DNA of 5,975 bases, taken from assembly GCA_023384315.1 (NCBI GenBank), contig JAHDWY010000269.1, positions 1 through 5,975 on the forward strand, given 5' to 3'. A model generated the notes under the pieces. The model did not search any database, was not told the DNA's origin, and worked only from the letters and a program-made list of their open reading frames with translations. The position numbers and the translations under genes were made by a program. This DNA comes from Candidatus Hydrogenedentota bacterium (GTDB lineage Bacteria; Hydrogenedentota; Hydrogenedentia; Hydrogenedentales; SLHB01). How positions within the stretch are numbered: position 1 is the stretch's first letter; each line of letters begins with the position of its first letter. Below, piece by piece: positions 1 to 5,975 of the stretch.

Positions 1-1899
1 GTCATCAACTGCAATCTGCAGCGGCTCGACGGCCCGGTGCGTGGAAACGGCAAGATCATTCAGGAACTCGAAGCGATCTTCCGTGGCGCGGGTTGGAACG
101 TCATCAAGGTCGTGTGGAGCAGCGAGTGGGATTCCCTTCTGGCCCAGGATACGCAGGGGCTTCTGGTCAAGCGTATGGGCGAAGTGGTGGACGGCCAATA
201 TCAAAAATACACGGTCGAGGACGGCAAGTATATTCGCGACCATTTCCTCAACGATCCGCGGCTTCAGAAACTGGGCCGCGGGCTGACGGACGAGCAACTG
301 CGTAAGATCACGCGCGGCGGGCATGATCCGGAAAAGGTGTATGCCGCCTATCACGCGGCGGTGAATCACGAAGGCCAGCCGACGGTGATTCTCGCCAAGA
401 CAATTAAGGGATACGGTCTTGGTGAGAGCGGTGAAGGCAAGAACATCACCCATCAGCAGAAGAAGCTGAACGAAGACGAGTTGCGCGAGTTCCGTACGCG
501 CTTTGGGATTCCCATTTCGGACGATCAGGTTGCCCATGCGCCCTTCTACCGTCCGGCTGAAGACAGCCCGGAGATGGTGTATCTGCGCGAGCGGCGCGAA
601 GCGCTCGGCGGCTACATGCCGACGCGCGCAACCACCTGCGACCCCATCGAAATGCCGGACGCATCGGCGTTTGAAGAGTTTAACAAGGGCTCTGACGACC
701 GTACCTTCTCGACGACCTTCGCGTTTGTGCGCATCCTGTCGAAGCTCTTGCGCGATAAGAAAATCGGCAAGTATGTGGTGCCGATCGTGCCGGACGAAGC
801 GCGGACCTTCGGAATGGAGTCGCTGTTCCGTCAGGTGGGTATCTACGCCCACGCGGGACAGCTCTACGAACCGGTCGATTCGGACAGTCTCATCTATTAC
901 AAGGAAGCCGAAGACGGACAAATCCTGGAAGAGGGCATCACCGAAGCCGGTTCCATGTCGTCCTTCATCGCGGCAGGCACTGCGTATTCGACGCACGGCA
1001 TTCCGACGATTCCGTTCTTTATCTTTTACTCCATGTTCGGGTTTCAGCGCATCGGCGATCTAATCTGGGCCGCGGGCGACATGCGGTGCCGCGGATTCCT
1101 GTTGGGCGCGACGGCGGGCCGCACGACGCTTGCGGGCGAGGGCTTGCAGCACCAGGATGGCAACAGCCATCTGCTGGCGAGCACGCTGCCGAATCTTGTC
1201 GCCTACGATCCCGCCTTCGCGTATGAGCTTGCGGTGATTTTGAAAGACGGCATCCGCCGCATGTACCAGGAGCAGGAGAGCGTCTTTTACTACATCACGG
1301 TTGGCAACGAGCCTTATGCCATGCCGCCGATGCCGAAGGATTGCGAAGAGGGCATCCTGAAAGGGATGTACAAGTTCCGCCCCTCGTCGAACAAGAAAGC
1401 CAAACTGAAGGCGCAGATCTTCGGCAGCGGGTCGATCATGAACGAAGCGCTGAAGGCACAGCAGATGCTTGCCGACGACTACGGCGTCGCCGCGGATGTG
1501 TGGAGTGTGACGAGTTACAAGGAACTCCGGCGCGATGCGCTTGAATGCGAGCGTTGGAACTTGCTCAATCCGGGGGCGAAGAAGAAGACGCCGTACATCA
1601 CATCCTGCCTGGAAGGCGAGCCCGGGATTGTCGTCGCGGCTTCGGATTACATGAAGTCCTTGCCGGACGCGCTGGACCGCTGGATACCGCAGCGGCTGGT
1701 GTCCCTGGGAACCGACGGATTCGGACGGAGCGAGTCGCGCCGCGCGTTGCGCGACTTCTTCGAGGTCGACGCGCGATACATCGCGTTGGCTACGCTTACC
1801 GGCCTGGCGGAAGAGGGCAAGGTGAAATCCGATGTTCTCAAGAAGGCAATCAAACAGCTCGAAATCAATCCCGAGAAACGGAATCCCCTGCGCGACTAG
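1..1899 (+). CDS. aceE: Pyruvate dehydrogenase E1 component, homodimeric type (5'-truncated by window edge)
   Basis: This ThDP-dependent enzyme decarboxylates pyruvate and reductively acetylates the E2 lipoyl group. The frame is open from base 1, so the start lies upstream; 632 residues are visible, matching about residue 256 to the C-terminus of the 887-residue E. coli AceE, so roughly 255 N-terminal residues are missing. Visible residues (window frame; E. coli equivalents recalled from the family): the NCNLQ segment at residues 3-7 with Mg/ThDP ligands (N260, Q262); His151 in KNITHQ (H407, active-site loop); the PDEARTFGME segment; Glu315 in EGITEAG (E571, activates the ThDP aminopyrimidine); IFYSMFGFQR; and His384 in GEGLQH (H640). 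The spacing between the last two, 69 residues, is identical to E. coli. The C-terminus, ending NPEKRNPLRD, is complete. An internal GTG at 37 is not a start, because conserved sequence continues upstream of it. It is the first visible gene of an aceE-aceF-lpdA operon. Confidence 0.97.
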   Translation, partial: VINCNLQRLDGPVRGNGKIIQELEAIFRGAGWNVIKVVWSSEWDSLLAQDTQGLLVKRMGEVVDGQYQKYTVEDGKYIRDHFLNDPRLQKLGRGLTDEQLRKITRGGHDPEKVYAAYHAAVNHEGQPTVILAKTIKGYGLGESGEGKNITHQQKKLNEDELREFRTRFGIPISDDQVAHAPFYRPAEDSPEMVYLRERREALGGYMPTRATTCDPIEMPDASAFEEFNKGSDDRTFSTTFAFVRILSKLLRDKKIGKYVVPIVPDEARTFGMESLFRQVGIYAHAGQLYEPVDSDSLIYYKEAEDGQILEEGITEAGSMSSFIAAGTAYSTHGIPTIPFFIFYSMFGFQRIGDLIWAAGDMRCRGFLLGATAGRTTLAGEGLQHQDGNSHLLASTLPNLVAYDPAFAYELAVILKDGIRRMYQEQESVFYYITVGNEPYAMPPMPKDCEEGILKGMYKFRPSSNKKAKLKAQIFGSGSIMNEALKAQQMLADDYGVAADVWSVTSYKELRRDALECERWNLLNPGAKKKTPYITSCLEGEPGIVVAASDYMKSLPDALDRWIPQRLVSLGTDGFGRSESRRALRDFFEVDARYIALATLTGLAEEGKVKSDVLKKAIKQLEINPEKRNPLRD

Positions 1900-1928
1900 T
1901 TCGCGTTTTGAGTCGCGTTACGAAAGCG

Positions 1929-1954
1929 GAACTCCTCCCGACCACGAGGAATTC
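1929..1954 (+). other. Imperfect hairpin in the aceE-aceF spacer
   Basis: GAACTCCTC (1929-1937) can pair with GAGGAATTC (1946-1954) through eight pairs and one C/A mismatch, closing an 8-base loop. No U-tract follows, so it is not an intrinsic terminator. It includes a distal Shine-Dalgarno-like GAGGA (1946-1950) but leaves the probable aceF ribosome site at 1964-1967 unpaired. A role in mRNA processing or stability is only inference. Confidence 0.4.
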
Positions 1955-1963
1955 ACGGACAAT

Positions 1964-1967
1964 AGGA
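1964..1967 (+). promoter_or_regulatory. Probable ribosome binding site of aceF
   Basis: AGGA lies 7 bases before the ATG at 1975. It supports that start, as does the lipoyl domain, which begins immediately at the encoded N-terminus. A second purine-rich element, GAGGA at 1946-1950, is too far from the ATG to be the main site. Confidence 0.6.
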
Positions 1968-1974
1968 AAATCTG

Positions 1975-3372
1975 ATGGCTACTGAGTTCAAACTACCGGC
2001 GCTCGCGGAAAACGTCGAACAGGTCAGCGTGACCAAGATATTCGTCTCGGAAGGCGACGAGATCGAAAAGGACCAACCCGTCATCGAGATCGAGACGGAC
2101 AAGGCCGCGGCGGAGGTGCCGTCCGAAGTGAGCGGCACGGTCACCGAGATTCGCGCGAAGGAGGGTTCGACCCTTCGCGTAGGCGACGTCGTGCTGGTCG
2201 TGAAGGACGGGGCCGAAGGGAAGAAGAAGGTAGAAGCTCCCGCCAAGAAGGAACCAGAGAAGAAGGCAGAAAAGGCGGAGGAGAAGAAATCCGAGAAGCC
2301 GAAGGCTGAAGAGAAGAAGTCCGCCAAGAAAGCACCCGCGGCGAAAGAGAAAGCGGAGGAGCCTGCTGAGGAAGAGCCGGAGGAGAAGGCAGCGGAGGCC
2401 GAAGCGGAAACGGCGGAAGAGGAAACCTTTGAAGAGGCCCCCGCGCCGGCTCGGCGTGCCGCGGGCGGGTCGGTTCCGGCAGCCCCGAGCGTTCGCAGGC
2501 TTGCCCGTGAGATTGGCGTGGAGATCAGCGAAGTGCCGGGGTCCGGTCCTGGCGGCCGCATTTCCATGGAAGACGTGAAGTCGTACTCGCGGCGCGTCAA
2601 CACCGACGTGCGCGGCATTTCCGGCGGCGTTGTGTCGACGCGCTCGCAGTTGCCCGACTTTTCGCGGTGGGGCGAGGTGGAGCGCCAGGCGATGAACAGC
2701 GTGCGTCGCCGCACCGCAGAGAACATGGCGGCATCGTGGGCGCAGGTGCCGCACGTGACGCAATTCGACAAGGCCGACGTGACGCAGCTCGAAGAGCTTC
2801 GCCGCCGGTTTGGCAAACGTGTCGAAGCGGAAGGCGGCAAGCTGACGGCCACGGCCATCCTGGTCAAAGTGCTCGCTTCGGCTCTGAAGAAGTTTCCCCA
2901 GTTCAATTCGAGCATTGATCTCGCGAACAACGAGATCATTTACAAGCAGTTCTACAACATCGGCGTTGCGGTGGACACGGATCGCGGCCTGCTGGTTCCC
3001 GTTATTCACAACGCAGACCAGAAGAATATTGTCGAAATCGCCATCGAACTCAGCGCCATGGCGGAGCGTGCGCGTCAACGCAAGAGCAAGCTCGAAGAGA
3101 TGCAGGGCGGCACGTTTACGATCAGCAATCTCGGGGGAATCGGCGGCACGGGATTCACGCCTATCGTGAATCCGCCAGAGGTGGCCATCCTCGGCGTATC
3201 CCGGTCGGCGGTCGAGCCGGTTTTTGTCGATGGCGCATTCCAGCCGCGAACCTTGCTGCCACTGGCCTTGTCGTACGACCATCGTGTAATCGACGGCGCC
3301 GACGGGGCGCGCTTCCTGCGCTGGGTTGTGGAAGCGTTGGAACAGCCTTTCCTGCTGTTCCTGGAGGGGTAG
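1975..3372 (+). CDS. aceF: Dihydrolipoamide acetyltransferase, E2 of pyruvate dehydrogenase, single lipoyl domain
   Basis: E2 forms the core of the PDH complex and transfers the acetyl group from its swinging lipoyl arm to CoA. The 465-residue protein shows, in order: one lipoyl domain (about 1-78) with the lipoylated Lys43 in ETDKAAAE; a very charged Lys/Glu/Ala linker (about 80-157); a peripheral-subunit-binding domain (about 168-203, PSVRRLAREIGVEIS...GPGGRI) that docks E3 and/or E1; a short second linker; and the acetyltransferase domain (about 236-465) with FTISNLGGIGGTGFTP, NPPEVAILGV and the catalytic DHRVIDG (His436, Asp440). It is shorter than the 630-residue E. coli protein because it has one lipoyl domain instead of three. 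ATG at 1975 has an AGGA seven bases upstream. It follows aceE by 75 bp and precedes lpdA by 154 bp. A branched-chain or 2-oxoglutarate E2 is less likely given the adjacent aceE. Confidence 0.96.
   Translation: MATEFKLPALAENVEQVSVTKIFVSEGDEIEKDQPVIEIETDKAAAEVPSEVSGTVTEIRAKEGSTLRVGDVVLVVKDGAEGKKKVEAPAKKEPEKKAEKAEEKKSEKPKAEEKKSAKKAPAAKEKAEEPAEEEPEEKAAEAEAETAEEETFEEAPAPARRAAGGSVPAAPSVRRLAREIGVEISEVPGSGPGGRISMEDVKSYSRRVNTDVRGISGGVVSTRSQLPDFSRWGEVERQAMNSVRRRTAENMAASWAQVPHVTQFDKADVTQLEELRRRFGKRVEAEGGKLTATAILVKVLASALKKFPQFNSSIDLANNEIIYKQFYNIGVAVDTDRGLLVPVIHNADQKNIVEIAIELSAMAERARQRKSKLEEMQGGTFTISNLGGIGGTGFTPIVNPPEVAILGVSRSAVEPVFVDGAFQPRTLLPLALSYDHRVIDGADGARFLRWVVEALEQPFLLFLEG
2272..2331 (+). repeat. 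Ten-residue tandem repeat inside the AceF charged linker
   Basis: Codons 100-109 and 110-119 of aceF encode KAEEKKSEKP and KAEEKKSAKK, an imperfect tandem repeat with a 30-base period. It sits in a longer purine-rich tract (about 2212-2445) made mostly of AAG, GAG and GCG/GCC codons. The linker starts Lys-rich and ends Glu-rich. Such linkers keep the lipoyl arm mobile; the repeat probably arose by local duplication. Confidence 0.7.
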
Positions 3373-3401
3373 CCGAGAGTTTGGTGCGGCAGTCCGTTTG
3401 C

Positions 3402-3420
3402 ACCGGCGACTTGCGCTGGT
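3402..3420 (+). other. Hairpin 1 in the aceF-lpdA spacer
   Basis: ACCGGCG (3402-3408) pairs with CGCTGGT (3414-3420) through seven pairs, one of them G-U, around a 5-base loop ACTTG. No U-tract follows. Its top contains the nonamer GCGACTTGC (3406-3414), which recurs in hairpin 2. An alternative inverted repeat, GGTGC (3383-3387) with GCACC (3400-3404), overlaps and would compete with it. Confidence 0.45.
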
Positions 3421-3454
3421 CCACGAGCTGCACCGCGAACGTCGGGTGTTTTCC

Positions 3455-3473
3455 GTTCAGCGACTTGCTGAAC
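3455..3473 (+). other. Hairpin 2 in the aceF-lpdA spacer
   Basis: GTTCAGC (3455-3461) is a perfect 7-base inverted repeat of GCTGAAC (3467-3473) with loop GACTT. It shares GCGACTTGC (3460-3468) with hairpin 1, at an offset of 54 bases. The following bases are not T-rich, so this is not an intrinsic terminator. GAACG (3437-3441) with CGTTC (3454-3458) gives an overlapping competing pairing. Function is unknown. Confidence 0.5.
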
Positions 3474-3513
3474 ATGACCGCGCGCCAGCGGGTTAATGCA
3501 GGTTGCGCAAAGC

Positions 3514-3517
3514 AGGA
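3514..3517 (+). promoter_or_regulatory. Probable ribosome binding site deciding the lpdA start
   Basis: AGGA lies 9 bases before the ATG at 3527, a normal spacing. It therefore favours that ATG over the in-frame TTG codons at 3503 and 3521, the first of which lies upstream of this site. Confidence 0.55.
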
Positions 3518-3526
3518 CTATTGAGT

Positions 3527-4954
3527 ATGAGCGAGACGAACGGTCGCAAAGTAACGGTCATTGGTGGTGGTCCAGGCGGGTATGCCGCCGCGTTCAAAGC
3601 AGCGGATCTCGGGCTGGATACGACTCTTGTCGACTTAGAACCCAATCCAGGTGGCGTGTGCTTGTATCGGGGTTGTATTCCGTCGAAGGCCTTGCTTCAC
3701 GTGGCCGAGATATTGAATGACGCCAAGGAAGCGGAGCACTGGGGCATCACGTTCCAGAAGCCTCGGATCGACCTCGATAAGATGCGTGAGAGCAAAGACG
3801 CCGTCGTCAGCAAGATGACCGGAGGTCTTGGCCAGTTGTGCAAGGCGCGCAAGATTGCGTTTATTCAAGGCCGTGCGAGTTTCGAAGATTCCAACACAAT
3901 CAAGATCACGGACGCGAAGGGCAAAGAGCAATTCGTGAAGACGGACTACACAATCCTCGCCGCGGGTTCACGCCCAGCGACCTTGCCGGATCTTTATCTC
4001 GAATCGGACGCATTGTTGAACTCGACCTCAGCGTTGCAGATGGAATCCATTCCGAAGACGATGCTCGTCATCGGCGGCGGCTACATTGGTCTCGAACTCG
4101 GATCGGTCTATGCCGCGCTCGGAACCAACGTGACGGTCGTTGAGATGACGGGCTCACTGTTGCCCGGCGCTGACAGCGATCTCGTGGACGTGCTCGCCAA
4201 ACGGATGGAGACGGTATTTAAATCGATTCTCTTGAATACCAAGGTGGCCAAACTGAAAGAGGTTTCCGGCGGCATTTCCGTCACCTTTGTGCCCGAAGGC
4301 GCGAAGGAACGCACCGAGACCTTTGAGAAGGTGCTTGTGAGTATCGGTCGGAAACCCAATTCCAGCGGTTTGGCGCTTAATAATACGGGTGTGACGGTGA
4401 ACTCGAAGGGGTTCGTGGAAGTCGATATCCAGCGTCGCACCAACGATCCCAGTATCTTTGCCATTGGCGATATCGTCGGCGAGCCCATGCTCGCGCACAA
4501 GGCGTCTCATGAGGGCCGCGTCGCGGCGGAAGTGATTGCAGGGCACAACACGGCCTTCGAACCCGCGGCGATTCCGGCAGTCGTTTTCACCGATCCCGAA
4601 GTGGCTTGGTGCGGGATTACCGAGAAGCAGGCGCAGCGAGAGAACCGCACCGTACACGTGGCGCGATTCCCTTGGGGCGCGTCCGGCCGCGCATCGACCT
4701 TGAACCGGAGCGACGGCCTCACCAAAATCATTACGGACCCGGAATCCGACCAGATCCTCGGGGTTGGTATTGTCGGCGCCGGCGCGGGCGAGTTGATTGC
4801 CCAAGGAGCCATCGCCATGGAGATGGGCGCCACGGCGGAGGATATCGGGCTCACGATTCATCCGCACCCGACGCTGAGCGAGACGATTATGGAGTCGGCC
4901 GACTTGATTTTCGGCAGCGGCACACACGTATACCGGCCTGCAGGGAAAAGTTAG
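3527..4954 (+). CDS. lpdA: Dihydrolipoamide dehydrogenase, E3 component
   Basis: This FAD enzyme reoxidises the E2 dihydrolipoyl arm and passes electrons to NAD+. The 475-residue protein, almost the same length as the 474-residue E. coli Lpd, shows an FAD-binding GGGPGG (13-18), the redox disulfide Cys45/Cys50 in GGVCLYRGCIPSK, an NAD-binding GGGYIGLE (183-190), a second FAD contact in FAIGDI (311-316), and the C-terminal dimer domain with HPHPTLSE holding the catalytic His447/Glu452 pair. There is no N-terminal lipoyl domain. ATG 3527 is chosen because AGGA lies 9 bases upstream and the beta strand before GGGPGG begins shortly after; the in-frame TTG at 3503 would add eight residues. Its place after aceE-aceF indicates service to PDH, though E3 is commonly shared with 2-oxoglutarate dehydrogenase and glycine cleavage. 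It differs from the common CLNVGC spacing residues (Tyr-Arg in place of Asn-Val). Confidence 0.96.
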   Translation: MSETNGRKVTVIGGGPGGYAAAFKAADLGLDTTLVDLEPNPGGVCLYRGCIPSKALLHVAEILNDAKEAEHWGITFQKPRIDLDKMRESKDAVVSKMTGGLGQLCKARKIAFIQGRASFEDSNTIKITDAKGKEQFVKTDYTILAAGSRPATLPDLYLESDALLNSTSALQMESIPKTMLVIGGGYIGLELGSVYAALGTNVTVVEMTGSLLPGADSDLVDVLAKRMETVFKSILLNTKVAKLKEVSGGISVTFVPEGAKERTETFEKVLVSIGRKPNSSGLALNNTGVTVNSKGFVEVDIQRRTNDPSIFAIGDIVGEPMLAHKASHEGRVAAEVIAGHNTAFEPAAIPAVVFTDPEVAWCGITEKQAQRENRTVHVARFPWGASGRASTLNRSDGLTKIITDPESDQILGVGIVGAGAGELIAQGAIAMEMGATAEDIGLTIHPHPTLSETIMESADLIFGSGTHVYRPAGKS

Positions 4955-4977
4955 CCGACGGCTCCGCGCTTGGGCGC
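4953..4977 (+). other. Two small GC-rich inverted repeats after lpdA
   Basis: AGCC (4953-4956) with GGCT (4960-4963), and GCGC (4966-4969) with GCGC (4974-4977), could form two short stems just after the lpdA stop. Both are only four pairs and no T-tract follows, so transcription may continue into the next gene. They could be chance in GC-rich DNA. Confidence 0.2.
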
Positions 4978-4992
4978 TGACCGGATTACTCG

Positions 4993-5757
4993 ATGTTTCA
5001 CGACAAGAAAGTGGTCGTTGTCATGCCGGCGTACAACGCCGCAGTGACCCTGCGCAAGACGCACGAAGAGGTCATGGCGCAGGGTGTAGTCGATCTGGTC
5101 ATCGTGGTGGACGACGCCAGCGCCGATGAGACTCTCGCCGTTGCTGAAACCCTGCCGAATACCGTCGCCCACCGCCATGATCGGAACCGCGGATACGGCG
5201 GCAATCAGAAAACCTGCTATCGACTGGCGCTCGAAGCGGGCGCCGATATCGTGATCATGGTCCATCCCGACTATCAGTACACGCCTAGACTGATCCCTGC
5301 CATGGCGGGGATTATCGGAAACGGATTGTACGACTGTGTGCTGGGTTCGCGCGTCCTCGGCGGGTACGCCTTGCGCAGCGGAATGCCGTGGTGGCGGTAT
5401 GTTTCGAACCGTTTTCTGACGCTTGCGGAAAACCTGCTGATGCGATCGAAGCTATCCGAGTTTCACACCGGATACCGGGCCTTTTCGCGCCGCCTGCTGG
5501 AGAGCCTGCCCCTGGACGCCAACTCTGATGACTTCGTGTTCGACAATCAGATGCTGGCTCAGATTCTCTGGCAGGGATTTGATATTGCCGAGGTGACGTG
5601 CCCGACGAAGTATTTCACGGAAGCCTCCTCGATCAACTTTGCGCGCAGCGTGAAATACGGTTTGGGCTGCCTCAGCACGGCCATCCTGTTTCGCCTGGCT
5701 CGTATGGGTCTGGTCCGGTCCTCCCTCTTTCCCCACGATCGCCGTGGTACCATCTGA
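4993..5757 (+). CDS. Family 2 glycosyltransferase, dolichyl/polyprenyl-phosphate sugar synthase-like
   Basis: This is a GT-A fold transferase that, by resemblance, moves a sugar from a nucleotide donor to a polyprenyl phosphate at the cytoplasmic face; donor and acceptor cannot be read from sequence. In the 254 residues I see the N-terminal strand VVVVMPAYNA (7-16), VVDDAS (38-43, nucleotide binding), NRGYGGNQKTCYRLAL (65-80), HPDYQY (91-96) where many GT2 enzymes have DxD, LGSR (117-120), a GNRFLT-like SNRFLTLAENLL (138-149), HTGYRAFSR (158-166) and SDDFVFDNQMLAQ (178-190). There is no convincing multi-helix C-terminal membrane region; the segment around 222-240 is mildly hydrophobic, so the enzyme is probably soluble or peripheral. 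The ribosome site is weak (GGA at 4983-4985), but the conserved core begins at once after this ATG. It starts 38 bp after lpdA and precedes a probable GT-C membrane protein that could use its product. Confidence 0.88.
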   Translation: MFHDKKVVVVMPAYNAAVTLRKTHEEVMAQGVVDLVIVVDDASADETLAVAETLPNTVAHRHDRNRGYGGNQKTCYRLALEAGADIVIMVHPDYQYTPRLIPAMAGIIGNGLYDCVLGSRVLGGYALRSGMPWWRYVSNRFLTLAENLLMRSKLSEFHTGYRAFSRRLLESLPLDANSDDFVFDNQMLAQILWQGFDIAEVTCPTKYFTEASSINFARSVKYGLGCLSTAILFRLARMGLVRSSLFPHDRRGTI

Positions 5758-5761
5758 CACT

Positions 5762-5776
5762 TGTCCAGAATGGACA
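5762..5776 (+). other. Small inverted repeat between the glycosyltransferase and the next gene
   Basis: TGTCC (5762-5766) and GGACA (5772-5776) form a perfect 5-base inverted repeat with loop AGAAT. It covers the in-frame ATG at 5770, which also lacks a ribosome site, and so slightly favours the downstream ATG at 5809. There is no T-tract. Confidence 0.3.
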
Positions 5777-5808
5777 GCGATTCTGCCGGTCCCGTTCGAG
5801 AGACGCCT

Positions 5809-5975
5809 ATGCGATCGTTCCTTATCTACAGCACGCTGATTGCGCTCGCGACCTGCGCCGTGTATTGGCCGGTTGGCGGCCATGATTTCGTCAACTACGA
5901 CGACACGCTTTACGTCACGCGGAATGCGGAGGTGCAAGCGGGACTCACCTGGGAGGGGCTGCGCTGGGCCTTTTC
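5809..5975 (+). CDS. N-terminus of a probable PMT/TMTC-like GT-C membrane protein (3'-truncated by window edge)
   Basis: Only 55 codons are present. The protein begins with a hydrophobic segment (about 4-22) that looks like a first transmembrane helix, followed by FVNYDDTLYVTRNAEVQAGLTWEGLRWAF-type sequence. From family knowledge, an FVNYDD motif followed by a Tyr-Val-x-x-Asn pattern and a Gly-Leu-Thr-x-Glu-Gly-x-x-Trp-Ala-Phe segment is typical of large bacterial membrane proteins related to PMT/TMTC transferases, often with C-terminal tetratricopeptide repeats. The Asp31-Asp32 pair lies in the first external loop, where GT-C enzymes keep acidic catalytic residues. ATG 5809 has GAGAG six bases upstream and starts just before the helix; an in-frame ATG at 5770 would add 13 polar residues and has no ribosome site. 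It is probably co-transcribed with the preceding glycosyltransferase (51-bp gap). No catalytic or repeat region can be checked here. Confidence 0.65.
   Translation, partial: MRSFLIYSTLIALATCAVYWPVGGHDFVNYDDTLYVTRNAEVQAGLTWEGLRWAF

Noticed and set aside
503..1063. A 186-codon + strand frame inside aceE
   Set aside because: It is Arg/Ser-rich out-of-frame reading of GC-rich codons within a conserved E1 gene.
1993..3282. A 429-codon open frame on the minus strand across aceF, and a 328-codon one at 1953-2939
   Set aside because: Both lie opposite a strongly conserved E2 gene. Their Leu/Arg- or Ser/Phe-rich runs are the direct antisense reading of the AAG/GAG linker codons. Neither shows recognisable domains.
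3455..3480. Intrinsic terminator after aceF
   Set aside because: The stem is perfect but short and is followed by ATGACCGCG, not a T-tract. Operon logic also favours read-through into lpdA.
3503..3526. Upstream TTG start for lpdA adding eight residues
   Set aside because: The AGGA at 3514-3517 lies inside that extension and is well placed for ATG 3527. The shorter form also matches the usual E3 N-terminus.
3373..3526. A separate promoter for lpdA in the spacer
   Set aside because: I found no convincing pair of -35 and -10 hexamers with normal spacing; unknown sigma preferences mean this cannot be ruled out.
4154..4927. A 257-codon minus-strand open frame opposite lpdA
   Set aside because: It is composition-driven antisense sequence with no recognisable motif, and the + strand encodes a complete E3 with all catalytic residues.
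5770..5808. Alternative ATG start for the last gene
   Set aside because: It has no ribosome site, sits in a small inverted repeat and would add 13 polar residues before the membrane helix. It is not excluded, only less likely.

Overview
The window is a GC-rich, densely coded stretch read entirely on the + strand. It holds the 3' part of a pyruvate dehydrogenase (PDH) operon followed by the start of a sugar-transfer gene pair. All five coding regions are intact where visible: I see no frameshift, insertion sequence, CRISPR array, tRNA or rRNA.

PDH region (1-4954): the window opens inside aceE, the homodimeric E1 component, at a point equivalent to about residue 256 of the E. coli protein. Next come aceF (E2, one lipoyl domain, a long Lys/Glu/Ala-rich linker, an E3-binding domain and a complete catalytic domain) and lpdA (E3, dihydrolipoamide dehydrogenase). 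Together they encode the three enzymes that convert pyruvate, CoA and NAD+ to acetyl-CoA, CO2 and NADH. The gene order aceE-aceF-lpdA and the sequence type of E1 and E3 match the enterobacterial-style complex, not the alpha/beta E1 type. The aceE-aceF spacer (75 bp) and the aceF-lpdA spacer (154 bp) each contain inverted repeats able to form RNA hairpins. None has the U-tract of an intrinsic terminator, so read-through transcription is likely.

Glycosylation region (4993-5975): 38 bp after lpdA lies a complete family 2 glycosyltransferase resembling dolichyl/polyprenyl-phosphate sugar synthases. It is followed by the first 55 codons of a membrane protein whose N-terminus (one hydrophobic helix, then an FVNYDD motif) resembles bacterial PMT/TMTC-like GT-C transferases. 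A plausible, unproven reading is that the first enzyme loads a sugar on a lipid phosphate and the second uses that lipid-linked sugar.

Organism: the GC-rich coding, the single-lipoyl E2 with a charged linker, and the DPM-like GT2 next to an FVNYDD membrane protein suggest a free-living environmental Gram-negative bacterium, perhaps of the Planctomycetota/Verrucomicrobiota/Hydrogenedentota kind. This is a low-confidence impression from protein flavour only. I do not see a clearly new biological system here. The most interesting points are the paired hairpins before lpdA and the GT2/GT-C pair.
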